Below the pieces are notes generated by a model, which worked only from the letters and a program-made list of their open reading frames with translations, had not been told where the DNA came from and ran no database searches. This document shows, piece after piece, positions 1 through 8,191 of a stretch of 64,000 nucleotides of DNA. Position 1 is the stretch's first letter; the number at the start of each line of letters is the position of its first letter. This stretch comes from Bacteroidales bacterium (lineage in GTDB: Bacteria; Bacteroidota; Bacteroidia; Bacteroidales; VadinHA17), in assembly GCA_003141895.1 (NCBI GenBank), contig PLNT01000038.1, forward strand, positions 143,009-207,008, written 5' to 3'. Made by a program: the position numbers and the translations under genes.

Positions 1-1293
1 AAAATGTTATCGAATGAAAATCATGAAATTATTCTTATCGATCCCGAAGAATCCAGACTCAAACCCATTGAAAGTTCTGTTGATGTTTTGACACACGAGG
101 GATCGGCCACGTCAGTCAAGTTGTTAGAGGATGCTCTCCGCAAAAAAACTGATCTTTTTATAGCAGTTACTCATTCGGAGGATACTAACATCACAGCGGC
201 TATATTGGCTAAGAGATTCGGTGCAATTAAAACGATCGCACGCATTGATAATCTGGACTATCTCGAACCTGCCAATCAGGAATTCTTTAAATCAATCGGG
301 GTTGATTCTCTCATCTATCCTGAGCTGATTGCTGCCCGCGAAGTTCTCGGTCTGCTTCATGAAACAGGATCGACCGAGTTTATGGAGTTCTCTGGTGGCA
401 AACTCGCTATGTATGTGCAGAAACTCGACGAAAAAGCTCCTATCATTAACAAAAGCCTGCAGGAGATATCAGTAAGCCGGCGAACCGACAAGTACAGGGC
501 CGTCGCAATAAAGAGGAACGCCATTACAATTATCCCCAGAGGAAATGAGCAGTTCCAGATTGGAGATATGGTCTTCGTTATTTCAACTCATGAAGGAATT
601 GATGAAATGATGGAAACATCGGGGAAGGAAAATTTTGAAGCCAAAAGCATTATGGTTTTAGGGGGAAGCAGGATTGGAAAACACGTGGCATTGTATCTGC
701 AGAAAACATGTGAAGTTAAGCTCATTGATTCAAATATCGACAGATGTGAGGATCTTGCTGAAATTCTCGATAATACACTGATAATAAATGGTGATGGCAG
801 GAATGTTGATCTTCTCGAACAGGAAGGTATAACAAAAATGGATGCTTTTGTTGCAGTAACGGGAAATTCTGAAACAAATATTCTTTTATGTCTGCTTGCA
901 AAAAGGATGGGTGTAAAAAAGACGATCGCTGAGGTTGAAAATATGGAATTTATAAATCTGGCTGAGAATACAGGTATTGACACAATTATAAATAAAAAGA
1001 TTTCAGCTGCAAGCAGGATATTCAGACATACGACCAATCCAAATGTGACTCAGGTCAAATATATGACCGGGACCGATGCAGAGGTTATCGAATTTAATGT
1101 GCCTGCGAACTCAAAAATAACTAAAGGAACTCTCAGGAGTATTGATTTTCCAAAAGATGCTATAGTAGGAGGAGGAACCAGAGATGGGGAACCTTTTATT
1201 GCAACAGGTGATACAATTATAAAAGCTAACGATAAGGTTGTTGTTTTCACATTACCATCTGCCTACGAAAAGATTTCTAAATACTTTACCTAG
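1..1293 (+). CDS. trkA: TrkA, potassium uptake regulatory subunit (5' end cut by window)
   Basis: Cytoplasmic NAD(H)-binding gating subunit of the Trk potassium channel. Two RCK units are visible. The first lacks its beta-1/GxGxxG segment because it lies outside the window. The second has a Rossmann motif GGSRIG near residue 220 and an acidic strand end (VKLIDSN), followed by a TrkA-C domain. The first ATG is at 4, but base 1-3 reads AAA in frame and the residues KMLSNENHEIILID match the middle of a TrkA N-terminal Rossmann fold, so the true start lies upstream of the window and this ATG is internal. The trkH gene follows 5 bp downstream, so the two are surely co-transcribed. Family assignment is confident. 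Confidence 0.95.
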   Translation, partial: KMLSNENHEIILIDPEESRLKPIESSVDVLTHEGSATSVKLLEDALRKKTDLFIAVTHSEDTNITAAILAKRFGAIKTIARIDNLDYLEPANQEFFKSIGVDSLIYPELIAAREVLGLLHETGSTEFMEFSGGKLAMYVQKLDEKAPIINKSLQEISVSRRTDKYRAVAIKRNAITIIPRGNEQFQIGDMVFVISTHEGIDEMMETSGKENFEAKSIMVLGGSRIGKHVALYLQKTCEVKLIDSNIDRCEDLAEILDNTLIINGDGRNVDLLEQEGITKMDAFVAVTGNSETNILLCLLAKRMGVKKTIAEVENMEFINLAENTGIDTIINKKISAASRIFRHTTNPNVTQVKYMTGTDAEVIEFNVPANSKITKGTLRSIDFPKDAIVGGGTRDGEPFIATGDTIIKANDKVVVFTLPSAYEKISKYFT

Positions 1294-1298
1294 CCTTT

Positions 1299-2747
1299 AT
1301 GATCAACTACCGGATAATAGCCAGGGCGTTTAGCCTTTTGCTCATTGTTGAAGGTTTGTTCATGCTGGTTTCTGCCGGCGTTTCTTTCTTATATCACGAG
1401 CATGCTGCTTCCTCCTTTTGTTATTCTGCCATTATTACAATTGTAACCGGAGTTCTGGTTTTCAGTCCTTTCCGTAATGAAGAGAGAATTTATGGAAACA
1501 AGGAGGGATATATTATAGTAACTGGGATCTGGCTTATTTTCAGCCTTTTTGGAACCCTTCCTTTTCTGATAAGTGGTTCAATCACCAGCTTTGGCGATGC
1601 ATTTTTTGAGTCAATGTCAGGATTTACAACCACCGGAGCAACGATCTTACCAGATGTTGAAACCATGCCAAACGGGATTCTTTTCTGGAGAAGTCTTACA
1701 CAATGGCTGGGAGGAGCAGGAATAATATTTATTTCTCTTTCTTTGATTCCTGTATTTAAATCACTAAATATACAAGTGTCAGCGGCTGAATTTTCAGGAC
1801 AACAAACGGACAAGATACATCCCAGAATTAAAGATGCGGCTAAACGTCTTATTGCCATCTACTCCCTGCTGACATGTCTGGAGATCGCACTGTTGATTAT
1901 CGGGGGAATGCCTTTCTTTGATGCAATCTGTTATTCGTTTTCCACTCTTTCTACGGGTGGTTTTTCTACTCATAATAATGGAATGGCAGCTTTCTCAACG
2001 CCATACATAATGATTGTTATAATCATATTCATGTTTATCGCAGGTACAAATATGACTTTGGTTTACTTCGGGCTTAAGGGAAATATTAAAAAGGTATTAG
2101 GGAATAATGAATTTATTTTTTATTCAATTATTTGCTTTGTATTTATCGCTATCGTTACGCTCGTTTTATACGTAAATTCAGGTTTTACCTTTGGCAAAGC
2201 TCTGATTGAAGGAGCTTTTCATGTGGTTTCTCTTATTACAACAACAGGATTTTATACTCAATCCCATACCTCATGGGGCAGTATTATTCTGATCATATTT
2301 TTTATATTGATGTTTACAGGAGGAATGGCTGGTTCGACCAGTGGTGGGATTAAAGTGGTTCGTCTTCTCCTTATAACAAAAAACAACCGGCAGGAACTAA
2401 AAAGACTTGTACATCCGAATGCTTTTATGCCTGTCCGTGTCGGCAGAAGAGTGATATCCCAGGGTACTATCTATAATTTACTGGTATTCATTATTCTATA
2501 TTTTTTTATAATGTGCTTTGGTGCATTCATAATCTCATGTATGGGATATGATATAATCACCTCTTTCAGTACCTCAGCCTCAATGCTCGGAAATATTGGC
2601 CCCGGATTGGGGACTTTCGGTCCATTCACAAACTATTCTGCTATTCCTATGGCTGGTAAATGGTTCCTGTCAGTATTGATGTTACTGGGACGATTGGAAT
2701 TACTGACAGTGTTGATCCTGTTTAGCAAGAATTTCTACAGAAGCTGA
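1299..2747 (+). CDS. trkH: TrkH, potassium channel/transporter subunit
   Basis: Inner-membrane K+-translocating subunit that works with TrkA. It has 482 residues, the normal family length, with about ten hydrophobic helices. The four selectivity-filter loops are recognisable: SGFTTTGAT (near residue 110), STGGFSTHN (near 215), TTTGFYTQ (near 320) and SMLGNIGPG (near 430). Start ATG lies 5 bp after the trkA stop, which supports an operon. It ends close to the convergent Sua5-type gene with only 4 bp between stop codons and no obvious terminator. Confidence 0.95.
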   Translation: MINYRIIARAFSLLLIVEGLFMLVSAGVSFLYHEHAASSFCYSAIITIVTGVLVFSPFRNEERIYGNKEGYIIVTGIWLIFSLFGTLPFLISGSITSFGDAFFESMSGFTTTGATILPDVETMPNGILFWRSLTQWLGGAGIIFISLSLIPVFKSLNIQVSAAEFSGQQTDKIHPRIKDAAKRLIAIYSLLTCLEIALLIIGGMPFFDAICYSFSTLSTGGFSTHNNGMAAFSTPYIMIVIIIFMFIAGTNMTLVYFGLKGNIKKVLGNNEFIFYSIICFVFIAIVTLVLYVNSGFTFGKALIEGAFHVVSLITTTGFYTQSHTSWGSIILIIFFILMFTGGMAGSTSGGIKVVRLLLITKNNRQELKRLVHPNAFMPVRVGRRVISQGTIYNLLVFIILYFFIMCFGAFIISCMGYDIITSFSTSASMLGNIGPGLGTFGPFTNYSAIPMAGKWFLSVLMLLGRLELLTVLILFSKNFYRS

Positions 2748-2751
2748 TTTT

Positions 2752-3366
2752 TTATATATCAAGAACGCCCAGCCCTTGTCTGACCACAACTATTTCATCA
2801 CCTGTGCAATCAACAATTGTTGAGGCTTCGTTTTTCCCAAAACCTCCATCGATTACGGTATCTGCGAACTCACGGTATTTCTCATAAATAAGCTCCGGAT
2901 CGGTAGTATACTCAATAAGCTCATCCGGATCGTGGATGGAAGTTGTAATGATTGGTCTGCCCAATTCTCTGACCAGTTCAAGAACAATGTTATTGTCGGG
3001 GATCCTGATTCCCACTGTCTTTTTTTTGTTCTTGAAGAGTTTGGGTATCTGGTTGTTTGCCTGTACAATAAAAGTAAACGGTCCGGGAAGATTTCTTTTA
3101 AGTAATTTAAAAATGCTATTGTCGCGTATGATTGTGTATTCTGAAAGCTGGCTCATATCGTGGAATATGAGTGATAGTTCCGGATTTTTTGGGTTCAGAC
3201 CTTTAAAACGAGCAATTTTTTCAATCGCTTTTGTTGCCAGGATATCGCAGCCCATGGCATAAACAGTATCTGTAGGGTAGATTATAATGCCTCCATCTTC
3301 AAGCAGGTCAACTATTTGCCTGATATGCTTTGGATTAGGATTTTCGTTGTAAATACGGATAAGCAT
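2752..3366 (-). CDS. Sua5/YciO/YrdC family protein (threonylcarbamoyl-AMP synthase-like)
   Basis: 204 residues covering one YrdC-type domain. Motifs include IIIYPTDTVYAMGCD near the N-terminus, KKKTVGIRIPDN in the middle and PIITTSIHDPDE. These fit the family that makes threonylcarbamoyl-AMP for the tRNA t6A37 modification. The protein lacks the extra C-terminal domain of Sua5 and looks closest to the YciO subgroup, whose role in t6A synthesis is less certain. It is convergent with trkH and is transcribed away from the SRP RNA region. Confidence 0.85.
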   Translation of the reverse strand: MLIRIYNENPNPKHIRQIVDLLEDGGIIIYPTDTVYAMGCDILATKAIEKIARFKGLNPKNPELSLIFHDMSQLSEYTIIRDNSIFKLLKRNLPGPFTFIVQANNQIPKLFKNKKKTVGIRIPDNNIVLELVRELGRPIITTSIHDPDELIEYTTDPELIYEKYREFADTVIDGGFGKNEASTIVDCTGDEIVVVRQGLGVLDI

Positions 3367-3382
3367 GACTTCCTGGAATCTT

Positions 3383-3452
3383 ACCCCCCAACCCCCCTAA
3401 AGGGGGGCTAAGAAACCTGATTTCAAGCCCCCTTTAGGGGGTTTGGGGGTGT
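3383..3452. repeat. Inverted repeat with CCCCC-TAAA-GGGGG hairpin
   Basis: Two arms (about 3383-3408 and 3424-3450) are rough reverse complements. Each arm also contains its own C6-TAAA-G6 type palindrome. It lies between the Sua5-type gene and the SRP RNA. Such C/G-rich palindromes are common intergenic repeats in Bacteroidota. It may also stop transcription of the SRP RNA, which runs toward it. Confidence 0.7.
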
Positions 3453-3464
3453 TAAATAAAAAAA

Positions 3465-3566
3465 GGGTAAGCTACTTATATCGCACCGCTACAACTGCCT
3501 ACCCTTGCTACCTTCCGATCCTGGGGGAGTTCAGCAGGAGCTGGTCGTATAAGACTTACCCCGCGC
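3465..3566 (-). ncRNA. ffs: Signal recognition particle RNA, small bacterial (4.5S) type
   Basis: Read on the minus strand, the segment contains the conserved SRP domain IV apex with ATCGGAAGGTAGCAAGGGTA (symmetric and asymmetric loops and the GGAA tetraloop), flanked by strands that pair back to the ends. The 5' GGGGTAAG..CTTATA pairs with the 3' TATAAG..CTTACCC, giving a rod of about 100 nt. The 3' end is followed by a T-run (3457-3464), a likely termination site. SRP RNA binds Ffh for co-translational membrane targeting. End positions are estimated from base pairing. Confidence 0.93.
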
Positions 3567-3597
3567 AAAAATACTATTATTTAGGGATGCTGCAAAA
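3566..3597 (-). promoter_or_regulatory. Bacteroidota-type promoter of the SRP RNA
   Basis: On the minus strand TATTTTTG (3566-3573) matches the TAnnTTTG -7 box of Bacteroidota housekeeping promoters. A TTTTG (about 3593-3597) lies 19 bp upstream, at the expected -33 spacing. The start would fall at about the first G of the RNA. Confidence 0.7.
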
Positions 3598-3716
3598 TAA
3601 TATCTCATTTTATCTTATAACACGAGATAAATCACAATTTATGTTTCCTGAGGTCATATTATTTACATTATATTTGTTAATAAATTGACCTAACTTAAGA
3701 ATTAAAAACCAACGTC
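3567..3716. other. Intergenic region upstream of the DUF4199 gene
   Basis: AT-rich. Apart from the SRP promoter at its left end, nothing convincing was seen. Confidence 0.4.
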
Positions 3717-4259
3717 ATGGAAGAAAAAGTTAATGTATGGAAATCTAATCTCACCAATGGTCTCATACTTGGCCTGGCTGGAATCGTGTATTCTCTTGTT
3801 ATGTATTTTCTTGATCTTTCACTGAATAAATCCCAGGGATACGTTTTCATGATTATTCTTGTTGTACTTTTGTATTTTCTTCTTGTGTCGTACCGTGATA
3901 ATTACCTTCACGGACAAATTTCATATGGACAGGCAGTAGGTGCAGGAGCAGTCATTAGCCTGTACTATGCGATTATGATGGCGATCTTTACATTTATTCT
4001 CTATAAGTTCATTGATACCGGATTAACAGCTAAACAATTGGCTCTTGCAGAAGAGATGTTGTCAAAAAAAGGAATGCCTCAGGCATCAATCGACACTGCA
4101 ATGCAAATGCAGGCTAAGTTTATGAAACCCGGCATAATGTCGGTTTTTGTCATTTTCGGCAGTGCTTTTTGGGGAATTGTCTTTTCACTGATTGTAAGTA
4201 TTTTTGTTAAGAAAGAAGGCAATCCTCTGATTGATACCCCTCCTGCTAACCAAAACTGA
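3717..4259 (+). CDS. DUF4199 family membrane protein
   Basis: 180 residues with four hydrophobic segments (about 12-32, 38-58, 75-100 and 135-160). The pattern SYRDNYLHGQISYGQAVGAGAVISLYYA-like is typical of the Bacteroidota-specific DUF4199 family, here seen as a YRDN..GxISYGQA core. Function is unknown. The gene is followed 11 bp later by a GT2 glycosyltransferase. I recall this pairing from other Bacteroidota genomes, and it suggests a role in the cell envelope. Start ATG has no clear Shine-Dalgarno, as is normal for the phylum. Confidence 0.85.
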   Translation: MEEKVNVWKSNLTNGLILGLAGIVYSLVMYFLDLSLNKSQGYVFMIILVVLLYFLLVSYRDNYLHGQISYGQAVGAGAVISLYYAIMMAIFTFILYKFIDTGLTAKQLALAEEMLSKKGMPQASIDTAMQMQAKFMKPGIMSVFVIFGSAFWGIVFSLIVSIFVKKEGNPLIDTPPANQN

Positions 4260-4270
4260 AATTTATTCTT

Positions 4271-5224
4271 ATGGATCTGTCGCTTGTAATACCAGTTTAT
4301 AATGAAGAGGAATCAATTCAGGAATTAACTGAATTGATCAAAAACGTGTGTACAAACGACAAACTTTCATATGAAATAATTTATATCGACGATGGAAGCA
4401 CTGATTCCTCATGGGATAAGATTATATCAATGGCTGCACTGGATAATTTTGTCAAAGGTTACCGCTTCAGGAGACATTATGGAAAGGCAGCAGCTCTTCA
4501 TACTGGATTTAGTGAAGCAGCAGGTGATGTAATTATAACGATGGACTCTGACCTCCAGGACAGCCCCGATGAAATACCTGAGCTATATAAAATGATCGCT
4601 AAAGATGGATTTGATCTTGTATCCGGATGGAAAAAGAAAAGATATGATCCTTTTATAAAACGTTTTTCCAGCAAATTTTACAATTTCACCGCACGATGGT
4701 CATCAGGAATAAAACTTCATGATTTTAACTGTGGGATTAAAGCCTACCGTCATGAAGTAATTAAGAGCATTGAAGTATTCGGAGATATGCATAGATATAT
4801 CCCCATGCTTGCAAAGGAAGCGGGATTCAGGAAAATTGGAGAAAAAGTTGTCGAGCACAGGGCCAGAAAGTATGGTGTTACCAAATACGGTTTTGACAGG
4901 TTCGTAAAAGGATATCTGGATCTGTTAACTATTGGTTTCATTACCCGTTTTGGTAAAAATCCAATGCACCTGTTTGGGTCTATCGGTACAGTAATGTTTA
5001 TGATCGGCTTTGCTATGGCCGGCTCCCTTGGTATCAGAAAACTGGTTTTTATTGCACATCACACAAGGGCACCTCTTGTTACCACAAGTCCCTATTTTTA
5101 TATCGCTCTCACTGTGATGATCATTGGATCATTCCTTTTTCTCACGGGATTCCTCGGGGAACTGATAAACAGGAATTCTTCTGAAAGGAACAGGTATCTG
5201 ATAAAAGATAAAGTTAATGCCTGA
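4271..5224 (+). CDS. GT2 family glycosyltransferase, DPM1/GtrB-like
   Basis: 317 residues. The N-terminal GT-A domain shows VIPVYNEEESI, DDGSTDSSW and the DSDLQDSPDEIPEL metal/nucleotide-sugar motif typical of dolichol/undecaprenyl-phosphate sugar transferases. Two C-terminal transmembrane helices (about 232-255 and 272-300) match the GtrB/DPM class. It probably transfers a sugar from a nucleotide donor to undecaprenyl phosphate on the inner face of the membrane. It is co-directional with the DUF4199 gene and probably in the same operon. The sugar is unknown. Confidence 0.88.
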   Translation: MDLSLVIPVYNEEESIQELTELIKNVCTNDKLSYEIIYIDDGSTDSSWDKIISMAALDNFVKGYRFRRHYGKAAALHTGFSEAAGDVIITMDSDLQDSPDEIPELYKMIAKDGFDLVSGWKKKRYDPFIKRFSSKFYNFTARWSSGIKLHDFNCGIKAYRHEVIKSIEVFGDMHRYIPMLAKEAGFRKIGEKVVEHRARKYGVTKYGFDRFVKGYLDLLTIGFITRFGKNPMHLFGSIGTVMFMIGFAMAGSLGIRKLVFIAHHTRAPLVTTSPYFYIALTVMIIGSFLFLTGFLGELINRNSSERNRYLIKDKVNA

Positions 5225-5229
5225 GGTCA

Positions 5230-5407
5230 TACCCCTCTGCCGCTTCGTGGCATTTTGCCCAAGGGGATTCTGTTTTGGGATTTAAACCCCTCTGCCGCTT
5301 CGCGGCATCTCCCCCAAGGGGGAGAAAAATTAAACCGTTTAGTTGAATTTTCTAAATTACCGGGGTTTTGTCCCCTTTTAGGGGGATAGCCGCATAGCGG
5401 CAGGGGG
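5230..5407. repeat. Three copies of a GCCGCTTCGCGGC-centred palindromic repeat
   Basis: Copies at 5230-5266 and 5285-5322 are direct, and one at 5371-5407 is inverted. Each has CCCCTCTGCCGCTTCG.GGC followed by CCCAAGGGG. They fill the gap between two convergent genes and can fold into strong hairpins. Possible role in bidirectional termination. This is a dispersed REP-like element rather than a mobile element with its own gene. Confidence 0.75.
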
Positions 5408-5427
5408 TCGACTTATTAAAAGGGGGT

Positions 5428-6558
5428 CTAAATATTTTTATACACCTCTCCTATTGCCTTCGTCATCTTATCCCACGAAAATTTTTCCTTTTCCTGCCTC
5501 ACTCCTTCTGTAAACGATTCTTTCCTGTTATTATCAAAGAAATCAACAATTGCATTCGCAATTGCCTCTGTTTCAGGCTCTACCACATAACCACATTTAT
5601 GATCTGCAACAATTTCCCGCAGCCCTCCTACATCTGTTACCAGCATAGGTATTTCAAAATAAAATGCAATCTGAGTGACTCCACTCTGTGTTGCGGATCT
5701 ATAGGGTTGGACAACCAGGTCAGCCACACTGAAAAATACCGGGACTTCATTATCTCTTATAAAGTGGTCAAAAAAGATGACCTCACTTTCAAGGTTTTTA
5801 TTTTTAACAAGATCCCTGTAGGGAGTATCATCTTCGTAAAATTCCCCTGCAACAATAAGCTTCAGGTTCCTGTTCCTCAGTCTTTTATCTGAAAATGCTT
5901 CGATAAGCAGATCAAGCCCTTTATAGGCCCTGATAAAACCAAAAAATAATATGAAGGAGTCCTCAGAATTCAAATTCAGTTTTGACAAAGCATCTTTTCG
6001 TTCTATTTTTGCTCCATAATTATCAAACAAAGGATGCGGAGATAGTATTACAGGAATCTTTTCCCTGAAGATTGCAAGATCATTCAGAACAGTCCGCGAC
6101 ATGACTATGGCTCCGTCAATGCTATTTGTAAAATACCTGGTAAGAATTTTGTCACTTGTTCTTTTTTCATGAGGCACAACATTATCGAATATGCAAATTA
6201 CTTTAGTATGCCTGTTCGACTTTGCCAGCCGCGCAATTGTCCCAAAGCATGGGCCCATAAAAGGCAGCCAGAACCTGATCAGAAGAATATCGGGCTTCCT
6301 TTTCCTGATTTTAAGACCTGTGATTATCCAGTTTAACGGGTTTATTGAATTAACATTACGCTTTATGCTGAGATTATCCGGGCCAGGACCATCGGTAAAT
6401 TGTGTTTTACCCGGGAAAAGAAATTTTGGATATTGTAAACTGAAAGTAAATATCTCAATATTGTGAGCTTCCGTAATAAACTGCGTCGAAAGCCTGTCAT
6501 TGAATGAAGCCAGTCCACCCCTGTAAGGATAAGCGGGACCAAGAGAGATAATTTTCAT
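5428..6558 (-). CDS. GT4-type glycosyltransferase (GT-B fold)
   Basis: 376 residues. The N-terminal domain begins MKIISLGPAYPYRGGLASF, a donor/acceptor site loop typical of family 4. The C-terminal domain has the LILFFGFIRAYKGLDLLIEAF segment and the ADLVVQPYRSATQSGVTQIA motif that carries the E/S-type nucleotide-sugar binding region. It probably adds a sugar to a surface glycan. It is convergent with the GT2 gene across a repeat cluster and has no co-directional partner nearby. Confidence 0.85.
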   Translation of the reverse strand: MKIISLGPAYPYRGGLASFNDRLSTQFITEAHNIEIFTFSLQYPKFLFPGKTQFTDGPGPDNLSIKRNVNSINPLNWIITGLKIRKRKPDILLIRFWLPFMGPCFGTIARLAKSNRHTKVICIFDNVVPHEKRTSDKILTRYFTNSIDGAIVMSRTVLNDLAIFREKIPVILSPHPLFDNYGAKIERKDALSKLNLNSEDSFILFFGFIRAYKGLDLLIEAFSDKRLRNRNLKLIVAGEFYEDDTPYRDLVKNKNLESEVIFFDHFIRDNEVPVFFSVADLVVQPYRSATQSGVTQIAFYFEIPMLVTDVGGLREIVADHKCGYVVEPETEAIANAIVDFFDNNRKESFTEGVRQEKEKFSWDKMTKAIGEVYKNI

Positions 6559-6660
6559 TTATTTAAAATATTCCGCAAAAGTATAAAATCCAGGTAATTA
6601 AAAATGGAGGATTTTCTCCTGTCCGGCTTTTAAACTGATTTATTTGCGAACAAGAAAAAC

Positions 6661-7881
6661 CTATTTCCCATTAAGGTAATCATTAAGGTAAATGTATCGG
6701 GATGTGAGTTTCCCTGTTTTAAGGATCGCTGCCCTGCTGATCATCGGGCTTTCAATTTCAGATAAAAGATCATGTAATACACTACCCATCAATTGTTTGC
6801 CAAAATCCAGTGAAGCGTCACGCGGAAGTTCGCCAGGCAGATTGTCAATTGACATAACAGTCACATTGGTCTGATGCGAGAATGCCGGTTCCTCTGTTTC
6901 GAGAAACGGATTATATGCATAGAAAGGATCAGAAATTGTTGTTGCCCTCAGAGTTGATGGTATAGCTCCATTTATATCACAACTTATATCAGCAATTATG
7001 GATATCCGGAATTCAGGTTTTTTCATGTCTTCCCTGGTGAAAAATACGGGTGATCTTGGATCCCAGAAATGTCCGGTAATAAGTATGTCAGTTACGCTGG
7101 CGAATGGCAGAAAAGTTGATTCATAATCGCCGGGTGATTTTACAAAATGGCTGAAATTGAATGCCAGTCCGTTTTTATGTCTGGTATAATGCTCAGGTTT
7201 AATCTGACAGAAAACAGGGACATCAAATTCCCGGTTCAGATAATCCTCCGTGGAAACCTGTACAACATTAGCGACACCCAAAGTCTCGATGGCACCATTA
7301 GCAACACGACCATCGCCGGTAAGAAGAATTTTTAATCCGGGTTTAAGTTCAATAAGACTTAAGCCTGCCCACATCTCATCAAGATCATGGCATTGATAGG
7401 CGGGTTTAAGTTTGAACTTATTTGTTTTAATTCCTCTGGCCCGTAATCCATTATAAGCTCCGACGATACCTGCGTGACGGCCAAATGCCACAACACGTTG
7501 TCCTTCATCTGTTGTAAGATATTCAAAATCGATAAGTCCAAGGTTATTATCAGCCATTGCTCTGAACATATCAAGATTATGAGGCTGTTTCTTGGCAACA
7601 TGCGCAAAGAAAAGATATGTTTTCCCAGGAATAAAAGTCCGTTTGTCTACTTCTTTAACACCCATCAGAATATCACATTCCCTGAGATCTTCCTTCAATG
7701 GGATATCAAGATATTCATATTCTTCATTTGAATAGCATCTGAAATCGCTTGGCTGGACAAAGAATTCAACATCAGGATAGAGTTCTTCAAGAGCCACGAT
7801 CTGTGGCGGAGTAAGAGGTACCCTCCTGTCGGCTGGATTCCTCGTTTCACGTAATATTCCAACTTTTAATGTCCTTGCCAT
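6661..7881 (-). CDS. AlaDH/PNT-fold NAD(P) dehydrogenase, saccharopine dehydrogenase (LYS1)-like
   Basis: 406 residues from the chosen ATG at 7881. An upstream in-frame ATG (7911) would add ten residues without family character, whereas MARTLKVGILRETRNPADRRVPLTPPQI is the classical start of alanine dehydrogenase/lysine-saccharopine dehydrogenase domains. A second Rossmann part follows with LLTGDGRVANGAIETLG near residue 200. The C-terminal half has ITGHFWDPRSPVFFT and IADISCDINGAIPST, which resemble LYS1-type saccharopine dehydrogenases more than true alanine dehydrogenases. The substrate is not certain. An alternative annotation is simply NAD(P)-dependent oxidoreductase. Confidence 0.75.
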   Translation of the reverse strand: MARTLKVGILRETRNPADRRVPLTPPQIVALEELYPDVEFFVQPSDFRCYSNEEYEYLDIPLKEDLRECDILMGVKEVDKRTFIPGKTYLFFAHVAKKQPHNLDMFRAMADNNLGLIDFEYLTTDEGQRVVAFGRHAGIVGAYNGLRARGIKTNKFKLKPAYQCHDLDEMWAGLSLIELKPGLKILLTGDGRVANGAIETLGVANVVQVSTEDYLNREFDVPVFCQIKPEHYTRHKNGLAFNFSHFVKSPGDYESTFLPFASVTDILITGHFWDPRSPVFFTREDMKKPEFRISIIADISCDINGAIPSTLRATTISDPFYAYNPFLETEEPAFSHQTNVTVMSIDNLPGELPRDASLDFGKQLMGSVLHDLLSEIESPMISRAAILKTGKLTSRYIYLNDYLNGK

Positions 7882-8191
7882 AAATCTAAGAATGGAGATG
7901 TGAAGATACAAATTAAGTCTGTAAAGTCTATAAAGTCAGAAAGTCAGAATGGAAAACAAAAAGTCGTTTCGGGATATTTGTTTTCTGCTTGATCGTGGAA
8001 CCGGTGGGACATTAATCTGGCTTTATTGAGCAGGATCTATTGAATCTGATAAATCTGAAGTAAATGTGGGCACAGGTGGCTTTTGTAATCACCTGGGAAT
8101 CAGAAATATTAAATTAATTGGCATTAATTACCAATTTTTATCAAAACATCTTCAACAAAATCGTAAATGAACTATTTAAAAAGGCTTACCT
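7882..8191. other. Intergenic region holding the left island end
   Basis: 310 bp without a gene. It includes a promoter-like stretch for the leftward dehydrogenase gene (TATCTTCA at 7901-7908, followed upstream by AGTCTGTAAAGTCTATA) and the ssrA-like relic at 7955-8010. Nothing else recognised. Confidence 0.5.
7955..8010. repeat. Degenerate copy of ssrA 3' end plus terminator (candidate attL of an island)
   Basis: The 56 bp align without gaps to 44721-44776, the tmRNA terminator and 3' tail, with about 45 matches by eye. The central 22 bp (7978-7999 and 44744-44765) are identical. Orientation is the same, and the spacing is 36,766 bp. The 3' ends of tmRNA genes are classical integration sites for tyrosine recombinases, and integration leaves such a partial copy at the far end of the island. 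The acceptor-stem part has drifted, so no second functional tmRNA exists here. Confidence 0.65.

Noticed and set aside
3443-3688. 81-codon frame opposite the SRP RNA
   Set aside because: It reads through the antisense of a structured RNA and a palindrome; no protein-like composition.
7901-7940. AGATACAAA..AGTCTGTAAAGTCTATA shared with 45191-45219, as a possible second direct repeat of the island
   Set aside because: Both copies sit in leftward promoter regions with TATCTT boxes; the shared string looks like promoter-type sequence, and its spacing (about 37.3 kb) does not match the ssrA repeat spacing.
8065-8090. TGGGCACAGGTGGCTTTTG as a sigma-54 promoter for the propeller kinase
   Set aside because: The -24-like GG and any GC do not have the required 10-bp spacing.
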